This document shows, piece by piece, positions 44,444 to 53,995 of a stretch of 63,138 nucleotides of DNA (positions are counted from its first letter, which is position 1; every line of letters begins with the position of its first letter). Position numbers and translations under genes: made by a program. The stretch comes from Bacilli bacterium (GTDB lineage: Bacteria > Bacillota_I > Bacilli_A > RF39 > UBA660), in contig CAAHEC010000056.1 of NCBI GenBank assembly GCA_900772415.1, positions 1 to 63,138 of the forward strand, in the 5' to 3' direction. The notes below the pieces were generated by a model. That model had not been told where the DNA came from. It searched no databases and saw only the letters and a list, made by a program, of their open reading frames with translations.

Positions 44444-45449
44444 TTTCTACTCCTCCTTTTTGTTCTTCAACCTTTATCTTATTAAGGCCTTTAATAAGTG
44501 GCTTAATATTAAGAAATATAACTTCGGCTTCTGACAATTTAGAGTTTAATTCAACTTCACTTGCATTTAATTCTAGTTTTCTTTGAGATAATTTGTTTTC
44601 CCTTTCAATATTTTTCTCAATATTTTTATTTGTTTTAGTAAGATATTCGTCAATTTCTTTTCTTCTTTTTTCAAGCCTATCTTCTTTTCTAGTTAATTTT
44701 TCTTCCTTCGTATTTAGGCTCAATATAACTTTATTAAATAACGTCATGTCATCATATTTGTCGAATTTATTTACATTTGTTTTATTTTCATCAGAACTTA
44801 CGTTCATATCATTTAAATTCATAGCTAACTCCCTTTCTTTTTCTTCTTTTACTATATTTTCTTTAATTTCACTTAACAAAATTGATAAGTATTTTGAATC
44901 TAAATTTTCTACCATTTCCTTTAATTTTAATTCTAATTCATCTTTTATCTTATCAAACAAATCATTAATAGCATTTGTTAAAAATACATTTTCTCTTACA
45001 TTGTTTGTAATTTTATTATCAACTTCTAATCTTAGCTTTTCTATTATTTCGTTTAAATTAAGATCTTCCGTCATGTTAAGTTGATTTGAACTTTTATTTA
45101 TATTTAACTCTTTTATATATTTTTTTTCTATCTCTTTTAATGTTATTTTATTAGATGCATAATCTTCAGTGAATGAATCATTCGTTATTTGAAGCGCAAG
45201 CGAATCAATAAACAACTTTCGTTTTATTTTTTTTATAATTGGAATTTTTATAATATCTGCCGTTTTATTTCTTATATCTTCTTCTGTATAGGAAAAATTA
45301 AGGTCACTTATCAGACTCATCAAACCTTCTGCAAAATGATAAATACCATAATTTATTATCTCAACTAAATCTTTAGAAATCACTTCATCATTTAAAGTAC
45401 TGCATTTTAATAATACGTTATTTTTAACTCTTTCTACCGCGCCAATCAT
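44436..45449 (-). CDS. Coiled-coil protein, unknown function, partner of 43007 gene
   Basis: About 337 residues. N-terminal half (1-200) is helical and ends in KDELELKLKEMVENL-type helices; C-terminal 110 residues are a continuous coiled coil (NTKEEKLTRKEDRLEKRRKE onward). Same layout as the following gene's helical head and coiled tail but without its Pro/Val linker, so they may be distant paralogues forming a hetero-complex. ATG at 45449 has AAGGAGG 6 bases upstream. No membrane segment. Function unknown. Confidence 0.8.
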   Translation of the reverse strand: MIGAVERVKNNVLLKCSTLNDEVISKDLVEIINYGIYHFAEGLMSLISDLNFSYTEEDIRNKTADIIKIPIIKKIKRKLFIDSLALQITNDSFTEDYASNKITLKEIEKKYIKELNINKSSNQLNMTEDLNLNEIIEKLRLEVDNKITNNVRENVFLTNAINDLFDKIKDELELKLKEMVENLDSKYLSILLSEIKENIVKEEKERELAMNLNDMNVSSDENKTNVNKFDKYDDMTLFNKVILSLNTKEEKLTRKEDRLEKRRKEIDEYLTKTNKNIEKNIERENKLSQRKLELNASEVELNSKLSEAEVIFLNIKPLIKGLNKIKVEEQKGGVENE

Positions 45450-45552
45450 CACTAGCCTCCTTATTAAAAAACCTACCCCTTTTTAATACAATGGTTCTAG
45501 TGTTTTATTTAATGTTTTAACCATCATATTATAACTAATAACATTCTATCAC

Positions 45553-45589
45553 AAAAAAAGATAAATTTAAACATTAAATTCATCTTTTT
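45553..45589 (-). terminator. Terminator of the YfhO-like gene
   Basis: Minus-strand stem AAAAGATGAATTTAA paired with TTAAATTTATCTTTT and a U-tract, overlapping the stop at 45580. The remaining 100 bases to 45449 show only a possible promoter region for the coiled-coil pair. Confidence 0.8.
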
Positions 45590-48147
45590 GCTCTTATTTT
45601 TATTTTTTTACCGTCTTTAAAGAAAAAATATACTGATATAATAATAAAACTAATTATTGAAATTGTAAGTCCTTGTTTTTGCATATACGGATAATATACT
45701 ACTTTTATTTTATGTTTTCCTTTTTCAATATCAAAGCCTAAATAAGCATTTAAAAGCTTTTTAGTTTTGACCCTTTTGCCATCAACAAAAACCGTAAAAC
45801 CCTTATCATACGATAAAGTTGTAAACATGGTTCCTTTATAATCAGAATTAATATCACCGAAAATAGAAGTATCACTATATTTTTCTACTTTTAATTTATT
45901 TTCATTAATTTTATTATAAAATTCCTTAAATTTATTATCATTTATATGATATGCATAAAAATCCAGTATACCATCGTCGCTATTGTTAAATTCAAGGCTC
46001 ACATCTATATTTCCCTTTAGTTTATAGCCTATATTTAAAATATAATTTTCATCTGACGTTATGGAATAGTACTTTCCATCAACATAAATACCATTTAAAT
46101 TGTTTCCCGCTATATATAAATATATGTTACTATCTCGCTCGTTTTCTAAGGTTATATTAATTTTCTTATCATTTAAACTATACGAAAAACTTCCATTAAA
46201 ATTATCTAAACTATACGTATTATTTATAGTAGCACCTTCTATTTTAGATACTTTTATTTTTTCATAAATATCTTTTATACCAGTAGAATATAATACAAAA
46301 TTACTTTGATTTAAGAATGGATTATCATCAACTAAAGTTAAATTATCTATTTTGCTATTTACACTATACATTATACTAGAAGAATATTTATATAGATTTA
46401 AACTATAATCATTATTTTTATATATCACGTTATAATATGGATCATAATTATTAGAACCAAGTATATATTTCACATCAAAAATAGTATTGTAAATAGGAGT
46501 TTGTCTATATCTATAATAATAACTATTAATATTATTTCCTGCAAGTCCAAACATTTTTTGAAATTTAGAAGTATCATAATAAGCCATAGAAGAAAATGTA
46601 GAAATACCATTATATAAACACCAAGCTCCGTCATTAAGCGTCAAATAATCTTCCTTTTCCATTCTATATAAATCATTATCTATTTTTTTAGCATAATTTA
46701 TTAAATTAGTATAGTTTTTCTTACTTTCCATAAAGGTTTTTATATCATGATTAATATTCCAATTTATTATTATAGGATAACTACATTCAAAGGAAACTAC
46801 AATAACGATTAAAATATTTAAAAGAAATTTAATATTTTTTTTAGAAAACGATAACAAATAAATGCAAAAATAAGTAGCTAATAAAATCATATTAATAATT
46901 ACCCTATCATCTGATATGTTTTTAAATGACAATTTAGATGATAACATTATAAAAATAAACATAATCATAAAGCAAATGCTAACTCTTAATTTACTTTCAT
47001 ATTTAATGTTAATAAAAGAGTAATAAGCAATAACGATTAATGAAAAAACATATAAAAATGAATATCTATAAGGTAAATCATTTGGTACGTGAAAACCATG
47101 CCAGATAAAGTCTAAACTACTTATATTAAATGAAAAAAAGAAAAATAATAATGTTATAAAAGATAATATTTTAAATTTTTTACTTATTTTCTTGTTAAAA
47201 AACATTATAGGAATTAACGTAATTGTTAAAATACCGCAATAAACATTTGGAAGTGGGAGTTTGTCACTCATGAATACGGTTCTATTAACTCCTTGTAAAT
47301 GATTAAATAAAAAATTTATTAAACTAAAATTAATTTTAATATCAGGGAAAGAATTAGTTGTAGCACTTATTGATTTTAATGAATAAAAAAGTGGCAATAG
47401 AAAAAAAGATACTAATCCCGCAGCTAATATAGAAAATGAGAAGAATATAAAAGATTTAATTGCAATATTTGAAGGCTTAAAATCGCCTTTATATATAAAG
47501 TAAATAATAAAATAAAATACACAAAATATACATATCATATATCCTATAAAATAATTAGAAAAAAGCATAACTGCTAAACTTATTGTGTATAAAAGTGGCT
47601 TTTTATCATCTATTATTCTATTAATACCATACATTATAATTGGTAAGAAAACCATACCATCTAACCACATAATATTCCAATAATACGCACAAAAATAACC
47701 GGAGTAAGCGTATAAAAGACCAAATATAAGAATTGATATATCATTTTTATTAAATACTTTTTTTAAATAAAAGGCCATAAAAACGGATGCAAAAACAGCT
47801 TTCAAGCCTATTATAATCGAAAATGAGGTAACTATATCATCATTTTTAAAGAAAAACATTATTAAATTAAATGGACTTGATAAATAATTATAAAAATTTC
47901 TATAAAAAGGAAGGCCCCCTCCAGTATTAAACGAATATAAAAGAGTTTTACCATTTCTTATTCTTTCATTTAATTCATTTAATAACGGACCATATTGATG
48001 ATAAAAATCAACATCAAGCATTGAATTATTACCAAATGGAGATATATTTTTAAATATATATATAATACAAATAATACATAAAGATACAAAAAAAGTTATA
48101 TAAAGCCATTTATTATCAACTAGGTGTTTTTTTAATTTTTCCTTCAT
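45580..48147 (-). CDS. YfhO-family membrane protein (GT-C-type glycosyltransferase fold)
   Basis: 855 residues with about 13 membrane helices in the N-terminal half, a large extracytoplasmic domain (about 470-830) and a final helix. YfhO pattern: FYHQYGPLLNELNERI near the start, LLYSFNTGGGLPFYRNFYNYLSSPFNL, and DLPYRYSFLY. In Bacillus and Listeria YfhO-type proteins glycosylate lipoteichoic or wall teichoic acid. GGTGAT precedes the ATG. Likely acts on cell-surface polymers; the acceptor is not shown by the sequence. Confidence 0.9.
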   Translation of the reverse strand: MKEKLKKHLVDNKWLYITFFVSLCIICIIYIFKNISPFGNNSMLDVDFYHQYGPLLNELNERIRNGKTLLYSFNTGGGLPFYRNFYNYLSSPFNLIMFFFKNDDIVTSFSIIIGLKAVFASVFMAFYLKKVFNKNDISILIFGLLYAYSGYFCAYYWNIMWLDGMVFLPIIMYGINRIIDDKKPLLYTISLAVMLFSNYFIGYMICIFCVFYFIIYFIYKGDFKPSNIAIKSFIFFSFSILAAGLVSFFLLPLFYSLKSISATTNSFPDIKINFSLINFLFNHLQGVNRTVFMSDKLPLPNVYCGILTITLIPIMFFNKKISKKFKILSFITLLFFFFSFNISSLDFIWHGFHVPNDLPYRYSFLYVFSLIVIAYYSFINIKYESKLRVSICFMIMFIFIMLSSKLSFKNISDDRVIINMILLATYFCIYLLSFSKKNIKFLLNILIVIVVSFECSYPIIINWNINHDIKTFMESKKNYTNLINYAKKIDNDLYRMEKEDYLTLNDGAWCLYNGISTFSSMAYYDTSKFQKMFGLAGNNINSYYYRYRQTPIYNTIFDVKYILGSNNYDPYYNVIYKNNDYSLNLYKYSSSIMYSVNSKIDNLTLVDDNPFLNQSNFVLYSTGIKDIYEKIKVSKIEGATINNTYSLDNFNGSFSYSLNDKKINITLENERDSNIYLYIAGNNLNGIYVDGKYYSITSDENYILNIGYKLKGNIDVSLEFNNSDDGILDFYAYHINDNKFKEFYNKINENKLKVEKYSDTSIFGDINSDYKGTMFTTLSYDKGFTVFVDGKRVKTKKLLNAYLGFDIEKGKHKIKVVYYPYMQKQGLTISIISFIIISVYFFFKDGKKIKIRAKR

Positions 48148-48204
48148 TTATTATCACCATAAAAATAATAGCATAAAAAAAGAATATAAACAACTTATAA
48201 AATA

Positions 48205-48942
48205 TCATTCTAAAACGTTCTTTATTAACTCTTTTTCATCTTTCTTAAATATTTTTATAATACCACTTTCAGATACCGTTAAAAGTAGTATATTATCATA
48301 AGTTTTATATCCTTTAGTTCTAAGTTCTTTTTTTAACCATTCTATACTTTTATTAATGTTTTTTAAGTTTTTCTTTATTATTTTACCATCTATAATTACG
48401 TTTGCAACAAGTTCACTTTTGGAAGCTTTTATTTTTAAATCTTTATTAATAACTGGTAAATTTTCTTCCTTAGGTAAAAAGCTTATTTTACCATCTACTT
48501 CCATTAAGGCATATTTTATCGTTGAAATATCAAAATACCCTTTTTCTCTTGCAGTTTCTAAAAAATCATTCATATCAAATTTAACTCTTTTTAAATTCTG
48601 CAATATAAACTTGCCATCTTGCATAATAAGAGTTGGGGTACCTATAAAAAACCTTCTTAAAACAATACTTTTCATTGTTATAACTGATACCAAAAACGCT
48701 AGAAAGCCAAAAATTACAATAGATAAAAAACCGTCTAAAACTTGGGAATCTAAATTCATTGTCATTTCAGCTGCAAAATTGCCTATTGATATACTTATTA
48801 CATAATCAAATAAACTGAGTTGACTAACTTGCTTTTTACCGATCATTTTAGTAACTAAAAATAGTGTAATTAAAGAAAATACCGCTCTTTTAGATACAAC
48901 TAATAATTCATGAAAGTTAGTATTTAGAATGTCATTAATCAT
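48205..48942 (-). CDS. DUF421 (YetF-like) membrane protein
   Basis: About 245 residues: three N-terminal helices (SLITLFLVTKMIGKKQVSQLS and following) and two cytoplasmic beta-rich repeats with VNVIIDGKII-type and GTPTLIMQDGKFI motifs, the standard YetF layout. Paralogues in spore formers are linked to SpoVA-type or germination processes, but the role is unsettled. ATG at 48942 follows GGTGAT. Single gene between the YfhO-like and Ig-like genes. Confidence 0.88.
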   Translation of the reverse strand: MINDILNTNFHELLVVSKRAVFSLITLFLVTKMIGKKQVSQLSLFDYVISISIGNFAAEMTMNLDSQVLDGFLSIVIFGFLAFLVSVITMKSIVLRRFFIGTPTLIMQDGKFILQNLKRVKFDMNDFLETAREKGYFDISTIKYALMEVDGKISFLPKEENLPVINKDLKIKASKSELVANVIIDGKIIKKNLKNINKSIEWLKKELRTKGYKTYDNILLLTVSESGIIKIFKKDEKELIKNVLE

Positions 48943-48993
48943 AAAAATCACCATTTATATGATACACTCATAATAAAAATCTATTCAAAAAAG

Positions 48994-49017
48994 AAAAGAA
49001 ACTTTTTAAGTTCCTTT
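48994..49017 (-). terminator. Terminator of the Ig-like membrane protein gene
   Basis: Minus-strand stem AAGGAACTT/AAGTTTCTT with one mismatch and a short U-rich tail at the stop codon. Confidence 0.65.
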
Positions 49018-50047
49018 AATCTACTTTCTTTTGAATAACACCATTTTTAGTAATTGTTTTTAAATTGTTTGTACCATCTATTACATAATTTATATTAAAA
49101 TAAATTATTCTAGTAACATCACTTTCTTCAAATAATATAGTATCCGCTAAATTGCTTTCATCTATTCCAACGTAACTTCCATCACCAATTTTATATGCTA
49201 TTTTATTTACAGTTGCATTATTACAAGTAATATCATACTTTGCACTATTGGTATTAATTTCTTTTATAGTTAAATTACAACTACCTTTCTTTTCCTTAGT
49301 TTGTCTTATTTTTTTTATAGTTTTGGTCTCATATTTAGCTACTTTACTATTGTTGGGATAATATACTACTTTTAAAGTTATGTCATTATCCAATTGTTCT
49401 TTAGAAAACATTATACTATCGCTTAATTTTTTACTATCTATTTTTATATAATCTTCGTTTAAAGTTTTGTATTCTATTTGTTTTACTTTTGCATTTTTAC
49501 ATTCTAAAGTATAATTCAATTTATCACTTGTTTTATATGCACTTAAAAAACTACATTTACCATTAACATCTTTAATTACCTTTATACTAAATGATGCTTT
49601 TTTTAAAGAGCCATCCGTTGTATAAGCTTTTATTATTGCATCACCCTCTTTTATTGCTTTTACTCTTCCATTTTCATCTACTGTTGCTACATTTTCATTT
49701 GTAGATTCATATTTTATTTTTTTGTTTGTAGAATTAGATGGTAAAACGGTTAAATAAACTTTTCTTATGGTATTTTCTTTTAGTGTGATGTTTTTTACTA
49801 TTGGTTTTAAATCAGTTATTAATATATTTTCTTTTTTAGAATCATTATTTATATTACCCAACAATTTATTTGGATTAATTCCTACTAGCGTACCATATCC
49901 AAATATTAAAAGTAAGATAACAGAAAAGAAAGAAATACTTGCTATTATAAGTGACTTTTTTTTTGTTTTAGAATCAGCAAGACGAGGTCTTCCTACCTTT
50001 TTCTTTTCTTCTTCAAAATCTAAAAACTCAATTATTTCCTTTTTCAT
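49016..50047 (-). CDS. Membrane-anchored Big_2 (bacterial Ig-like) protein with AT-hook-like N-terminus
   Basis: 343 residues. Cytoplasmic N-terminus of 33 residues contains KKKVGRPRLADSKTKKK, with the G-R-P core of an AT-hook. Then one membrane helix (34-57) and an extracellular part. Residues about 90-165 form a Big_2 domain (LTVLPSNSTNKKIKYESTN, VATVDENGRVKAIKEGDAII); two related repeats with CSFL/CNLT motifs and paired Cys follow (165-250 and 255-335: GKCSFLSAYKTSDKLNYTLEC / GSCNLTIKEINTNSAKYDITC). GGGAGTGA precedes the ATG. It follows the Tad operon but has its own terminator. Confidence 0.8.
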   Translation of the reverse strand: MKKEIIEFLDFEEEKKKVGRPRLADSKTKKKSLIIASISFFSVILLLIFGYGTLVGINPNKLLGNINNDSKKENILITDLKPIVKNITLKENTIRKVYLTVLPSNSTNKKIKYESTNENVATVDENGRVKAIKEGDAIIKAYTTDGSLKKASFSIKVIKDVNGKCSFLSAYKTSDKLNYTLECKNAKVKQIEYKTLNEDYIKIDSKKLSDSIMFSKEQLDNDITLKVVYYPNNSKVAKYETKTIKKIRQTKEKKGSCNLTIKEINTNSAKYDITCNNATVNKIAYKIGDGSYVGIDESNLADTILFEESDVTRIIYFNINYVIDGTNNLKTITKNGVIQKKVD

Positions 50048-50142
50048 ACTATCACTCCCAAAATACCATCTTCTATTAAAATATTATCATTAAAAATATT
50101 CCCAGTAAATAATAATATATACGGATTGTAAAGTTATTTTAC

Positions 50143-50168
50143 AAAAAAAAGAGACCAAGATGGTCTCC
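50143..50168 (-). terminator. Terminator of the Tad operon
   Basis: Minus-strand stem GGAGACCA/TGGTCTC with a 3-base loop followed by eight U, at the stop of the tadC-like gene. Confidence 0.92.
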
Positions 50169-50869
50169 TATCCAATAAATGATACCAATAAAGGTCCTAA
50201 TATTATAAGCAAAATCAAAGGTATAAAAAATACAACTGAAATGATACTTATTTTATTTGGAATTTTATTAATTTGTGACTTAATTTCCATTACTTGTTTA
50301 TCTTTTAGAAAATCTAATTGATTATACATTGTATCTATTATGCTATTACCAAAAAGATTTGATTGTTCCATATTTAGTATTATGTTATTTATAGTAAGGC
50401 TTGGTATTCTAGTATTCATCATTGATAAACTTTCTGTTAGAGATTTACCAAAATTAACTTGTTTTAATGTCTCTTTAAATTCCAAAGATATTTCAGAATC
50501 AATGTATTTACAAGCCATTTTAATTGCATTTTCTAAGTTTCTACCAGATTCTAAAGCAAGAGTTAAAACTTCAAAATAATAATACGCCTCATTATCAAGC
50601 TTTCTTTCTCTTTTTTTTAGAGGTTTATCAATCATAAAATAATTAACTGATAAATACCATAAAATCGTTATTATAGGAGCAAAAAGTGCTCCCTGATTAA
50701 AAAATAGAAACGTAATTATAAATAATAAAACCGAAGTAAATAATCTAAAATTCATAAAATATTCAGTGCTAAACTTCTTAGAAACCCCAAATAAATTTAT
50801 CTTATCATCCATTTTCTTTATACTTTTTTTTCTATAAATACGAGTTATAAATGATTTATTTTCCTTCAT
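50168..50869 (-). CDS. tadC: Tad pilus platform protein TadC
   Basis: 233 residues with a single T2SSF domain (ALESGRNLENAIKMACKYI, FGKSLTESLSMMNTRIP) and helices near 48-85 and 205-230. It pairs with TadB to form the inner-membrane platform for the CpaF ATPase. Begins 2 bases after the tadB stop with GTGAGG upstream. Last gene of the six-gene operon. Assignment to TadC rather than TadB rests on order and size. Confidence 0.85.
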   Translation of the reverse strand: MKENKSFITRIYRKKSIKKMDDKINLFGVSKKFSTEYFMNFRLFTSVLLFIITFLFFNQGALFAPIITILWYLSVNYFMIDKPLKKRERKLDNEAYYYFEVLTLALESGRNLENAIKMACKYIDSEISLEFKETLKQVNFGKSLTESLSMMNTRIPSLTINNIILNMEQSNLFGNSIIDTMYNQLDFLKDKQVMEIKSQINKIPNKISIISVVFFIPLILLIILGPLLVSFIG

Positions 50870-50871
50870 AA

Positions 50872-51864
50872 TTAAAACCTCACTCTCATTATACGGTTAA
50901 TAGCAAAAGCATAAAAACCATATATTAAAACTATTAAACATAAAACTATATTCCCTATCGTCGTTTTGAAAAGTGGTAAAAAATATTTAGGATCTAATAT
51001 CATTATAAAAGAAACAAAGATAAAAGGCATTATAAGAAGAATTCTACTAATCATCTTAGAACTAGAAGTTAAAGATTTCATTTCTTCTTTTAATTTTCTT
51101 TTATTAAATAGCATTTTTTCAATCGATGAAAAGACATTTATAATGTTTCCACCAGTTTTATTTAAAATACTTAGTGATGATGTTATATAGCTTACTTCTT
51201 CTGATTCTATTCTTTTTGAAAATCTGTCAAAAACAACATCCAAAGACAACCCATAGCTTATTTCTAGATGCATTTTTTCAAATTCTTGACTTATAGGTCC
51301 ATTTAATTCTTTTGCAACAATTTCAATGGCCTGCATAGTACTTCTACCTGATCTAAAAGCATTATTCATGATTATAATAGCATTTAAAAGTTCTTGTTCT
51401 ATTTTTCTTTTCTTTATAAAATTGCTGATTTTAAGGTAAATATCAAGTACAAAAAAGCCTATTAACCCTGAAATTAATACATCAAGTATTCTAGGAGCAA
51501 TTCCTTCAATTATTCTTGCAAAAAGAGCTATCAAAATGAAAATTATACTTATTATAAATTTATTACTAACATAATCCATTGCACAAATATCTTTCATTTG
51601 ATCATAAGATATATATTTACTATATTTTTCCTGATATTTTTTTAATACAGTAGACTTTTTTAATGTCTTGGTAAATAATTTAACTAATTTTTTATATTTA
51701 ATATGTATTAAATCAAAAAGAGAAACAGAAATATCTTTAATAGAATCTATGCTATATTTTGATATTCTTTTTTCAATTTTCAAAGCTTTATTATATATTA
51801 TTAAATAAAATATAATAAAGGCTAATAGTATCATAATTAATGTTTGAATTATAAATACATTCAT
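50872..51864 (-). CDS. tadB: Tad pilus platform protein TadB
   Basis: About 330 residues: N-terminal helix (1-25), soluble part, helix pair near 90-130, T2SSF domain (AIIIMNNAFRSGRSTMQAIEIVA, YGLSLDVVFDRFSKR, TGGNIINVFSSIEKM) and two C-terminal helices. TadB/TadC proteins form the membrane base of Flp/Tad pili. ATG at 51864 follows AGAGGTGA. Confidence 0.88.
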   Translation of the reverse strand: MNVFIIQTLIMILLAFIIFYLIIYNKALKIEKRISKYSIDSIKDISVSLFDLIHIKYKKLVKLFTKTLKKSTVLKKYQEKYSKYISYDQMKDICAMDYVSNKFIISIIFILIALFARIIEGIAPRILDVLISGLIGFFVLDIYLKISNFIKKRKIEQELLNAIIIMNNAFRSGRSTMQAIEIVAKELNGPISQEFEKMHLEISYGLSLDVVFDRFSKRIESEEVSYITSSLSILNKTGGNIINVFSSIEKMLFNKRKLKEEMKSLTSSSKMISRILLIMPFIFVSFIMILDPKYFLPLFKTTIGNIVLCLIVLIYGFYAFAINRIMRVRF

Positions 51865-51879
51865 ATTTTTCACCTCTTT

Positions 51880-53211
51880 TTATTTAACGTTAAATATATC
51901 GTCTAAATCATTAATACCTCTATTTTTTATCTTATTATACACACTTGGAACACGTTTCTTAAGATCAAAGGCTCCATCTACTTCACCATTACTAGTAATA
52001 CCCGTCTGTTTGAATGAGAATATTTCTCTTAATCTAATTACATCATCCTTAAAACCATCTACTTCACATATAGATGTAATCTTTCTTCTACCGTCTGATA
52101 GTCTTGATACATTAACTACTAGATCAATTGCATTTTCTATATATTCACGAATTGCTTTAATGGGAATATCCATACCTGCCATTAAAACCATAGTTTCAAG
52201 TCTATTTAACGCATCAATTGGCCCATTAGCATGCATTGTTGTAAGAGATCCATCATGACCAGTATTCATTGCTTGAAGCATATCAAAGGCTTCCTTGCCA
52301 CGAACTTCACCAACTATTATTCTATCGGGTCTCATACGAAGTGAATTAATTACTAAATCTCTTATTGTAACTTCACCAGTACCCTCATAATTAACAAGTC
52401 TTGTTTCAAGACCAATGACATGTGATTGTCTAAGTTTTAATTCGGCAGCATCCTCTATTGTTATTATACGTTCATGATCCCCTATAAAAGATGATAAAGC
52501 ATTAAGAAGAGTTGTTTTACCTGAACCTGTACCACCACATATAATTATGTTTAATTTAGCTCTTACCGCGGCATCTAAAAAACGTGCCATGTAAGGTGTC
52601 ATTGCACCAGTCCTTAAAAAATCATCAATACTTCTCATATCTTGTCTGAATTTTCTTATTGTAATAACAGGCCCCTTTAGTGACAAAGGGGGAATAACAG
52701 CATTAAGCCTTGACCCATCCTTTAATCTCGCATCAACCATAGGATTTGCTGTATCAATTGTTCTACCAAGTGGTTGCACAATTTTTTGAATCGTTCTTAT
52801 AATATGTTCATCATTAATAAACGAAACCGAATCATCTTTGCTTATTTGTCCGTCTATTTCAACATAAACTTCATTCTTCCCATTTACCATTATTTCAGTA
52901 ATATTTGGATCTTCTAATAACTCAGTTATCGGACCATAACCGTTTATTTCATTATCAATTAAGTTAAAAATATGACTTCTTTCTAAAGTAGTTAAATCAT
53001 ATCCTAATAAAGCTTTGTCTATTTCGTCATTTATATATTCATGAAGCATCTTACTATTAGGTATTTTATCATCTATTATGTTTGATATTATAGTGTTTCT
53101 TAAATTATCTAAAAGTTCTTTATCCTTAAAAACATCATAATCAGCTATAGGTTTAGTAACTACCTTTTCTTCCTTAACATCAAAAACATCAGTTAATTTT
53201 TGTTTTTTCAT
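51880..53211 (-). CDS. cpaF: Tad secretion ATPase CpaF/TadA
   Basis: Powers Tad pilus assembly. About 443 residues with N-terminal helical domain (ending GYGPITELLEDPNITEIMVNG) and RecA-like core: Walker A CGGTGSGKTTLLNAL near 225, EDAAELKL, Walker B RPDRIIVGEVRG near 280, His box GHDGSLTTMHAN. No zinc CxxC pair, unlike PilB at 5629. The ATG at 53211 has GGAGGAAG upstream and lies inside the end of the ParA-like gene (22-base overlap). Confidence 0.95.
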   Translation of the reverse strand: MKKQKLTDVFDVKEEKVVTKPIADYDVFKDKELLDNLRNTIISNIIDDKIPNSKMLHEYINDEIDKALLGYDLTTLERSHIFNLIDNEINGYGPITELLEDPNITEIMVNGKNEVYVEIDGQISKDDSVSFINDEHIIRTIQKIVQPLGRTIDTANPMVDARLKDGSRLNAVIPPLSLKGPVITIRKFRQDMRSIDDFLRTGAMTPYMARFLDAAVRAKLNIIICGGTGSGKTTLLNALSSFIGDHERIITIEDAAELKLRQSHVIGLETRLVNYEGTGEVTIRDLVINSLRMRPDRIIVGEVRGKEAFDMLQAMNTGHDGSLTTMHANGPIDALNRLETMVLMAGMDIPIKAIREYIENAIDLVVNVSRLSDGRRKITSICEVDGFKDDVIRLREIFSFKQTGITSNGEVDGAFDLKKRVPSVYNKIKNRGINDLDDIFNVK

Positions 53212-53995
53212 CCTCTTCCTCCTCTTCATTTTCCTTTTTCTTAGTATCTAAAAGAGCACTAGAAAGCTTTGTTAATTTAAATATGTCACCCTTTTTAAGA
53301 GCTCGTATTTTCTTATTTAAAGTTAATATTTCGCCATCAATAACATACTTATCAATATCTTTTATATAAAAAGAACTATTAATTGTATAATCGATGTTAT
53401 GTTTTATTATGTTTTTAACATCATATAACGAAAAGTAATCCTTACCAGTGTCTTTTGAAGAATTAAAAACAACTTTATAATTTTCAAATTTACTATCATC
53501 TAATATTGCTATCATACTTCTTGAATTTTTTAAATCAACTGGATCATTTGTAATTAAGAAAACAGTATTATCACTTCTATCCAAAACAGAAAGCAAAACT
53601 GGGCTTAAATTATGATTAGTATCAATTAATATAACATCATATTTATAAATACAAGATGTAATTATTATATCTATATACTTTGAATCAATTTTAAATGCAT
53701 TTCTCGGATCCTTAGGAGCGGGTAAAACGTCAATTCTTTCATTATATTTGGAAATATAACTATTTATATTGTCATACCTGTTATTACTTATATCTTCAAC
53801 TAAATTAAAAATAGTTTTATCACAATTAACATTTAAACTAAGTGCAATTCCTCCACTATTTAAATCAAGATCCATTATAAGTACTTTCTTATCCATCAAA
53901 CTATAAATTCCAGCAAGATTAAGAGTTAAAGTCGTCTTTCCAACACCGCCCTTGCAAGAGAAAATAGTTATTATTTTTGCAGCTTCTTTTTTCAT
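53189..53995 (-). CDS. ParA/MinD-like ATPase of Tad locus (TadZ/CpaE type)
   Basis: 268 residues. Deviant Walker A KGGVGKT at residues 15-21, then LIMDLDLNSGGIAL and DVILIDTNHNL; it lacks the receiver-like domain of long CpaE/TadZ proteins. TadZ places the Tad machine at a cell site. The C-terminal 15 residues are almost all Glu/Asp/Lys and their DNA overlaps the start of cpaF. ATG shares ATGA with the upstream gene's stop. Confidence 0.88.
   Translation of the reverse strand: MKKEAAKIITIFSCKGGVGKTTLTLNLAGIYSLMDKKVLIMDLDLNSGGIALSLNVNCDKTIFNLVEDISNNRYDNINSYISKYNERIDVLPAPKDPRNAFKIDSKYIDIIITSCIYKYDVILIDTNHNLSPVLLSVLDRSDNTVFLITNDPVDLKNSRSMIAILDDSKFENYKVVFNSSKDTGKDYFSLYDVKNIIKHNIDYTINSSFYIKDIDKYVIDGEILTLNKKIRALKKGDIFKLTKLSSALLDTKKKENEEEEEDEKTKIN

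Noticed and set aside
44593..45084. Plus-strand 163-codon hydrophobic frame
   Set aside because: Antisense to the coiled-coil gene; Ser/Phe/Leu composition is what Lys/Glu/Asn codons give on the other strand.
48356..48805. Plus-strand 149-codon frame
   Set aside because: Shadow of the DUF421 gene, which matches its family along its length.
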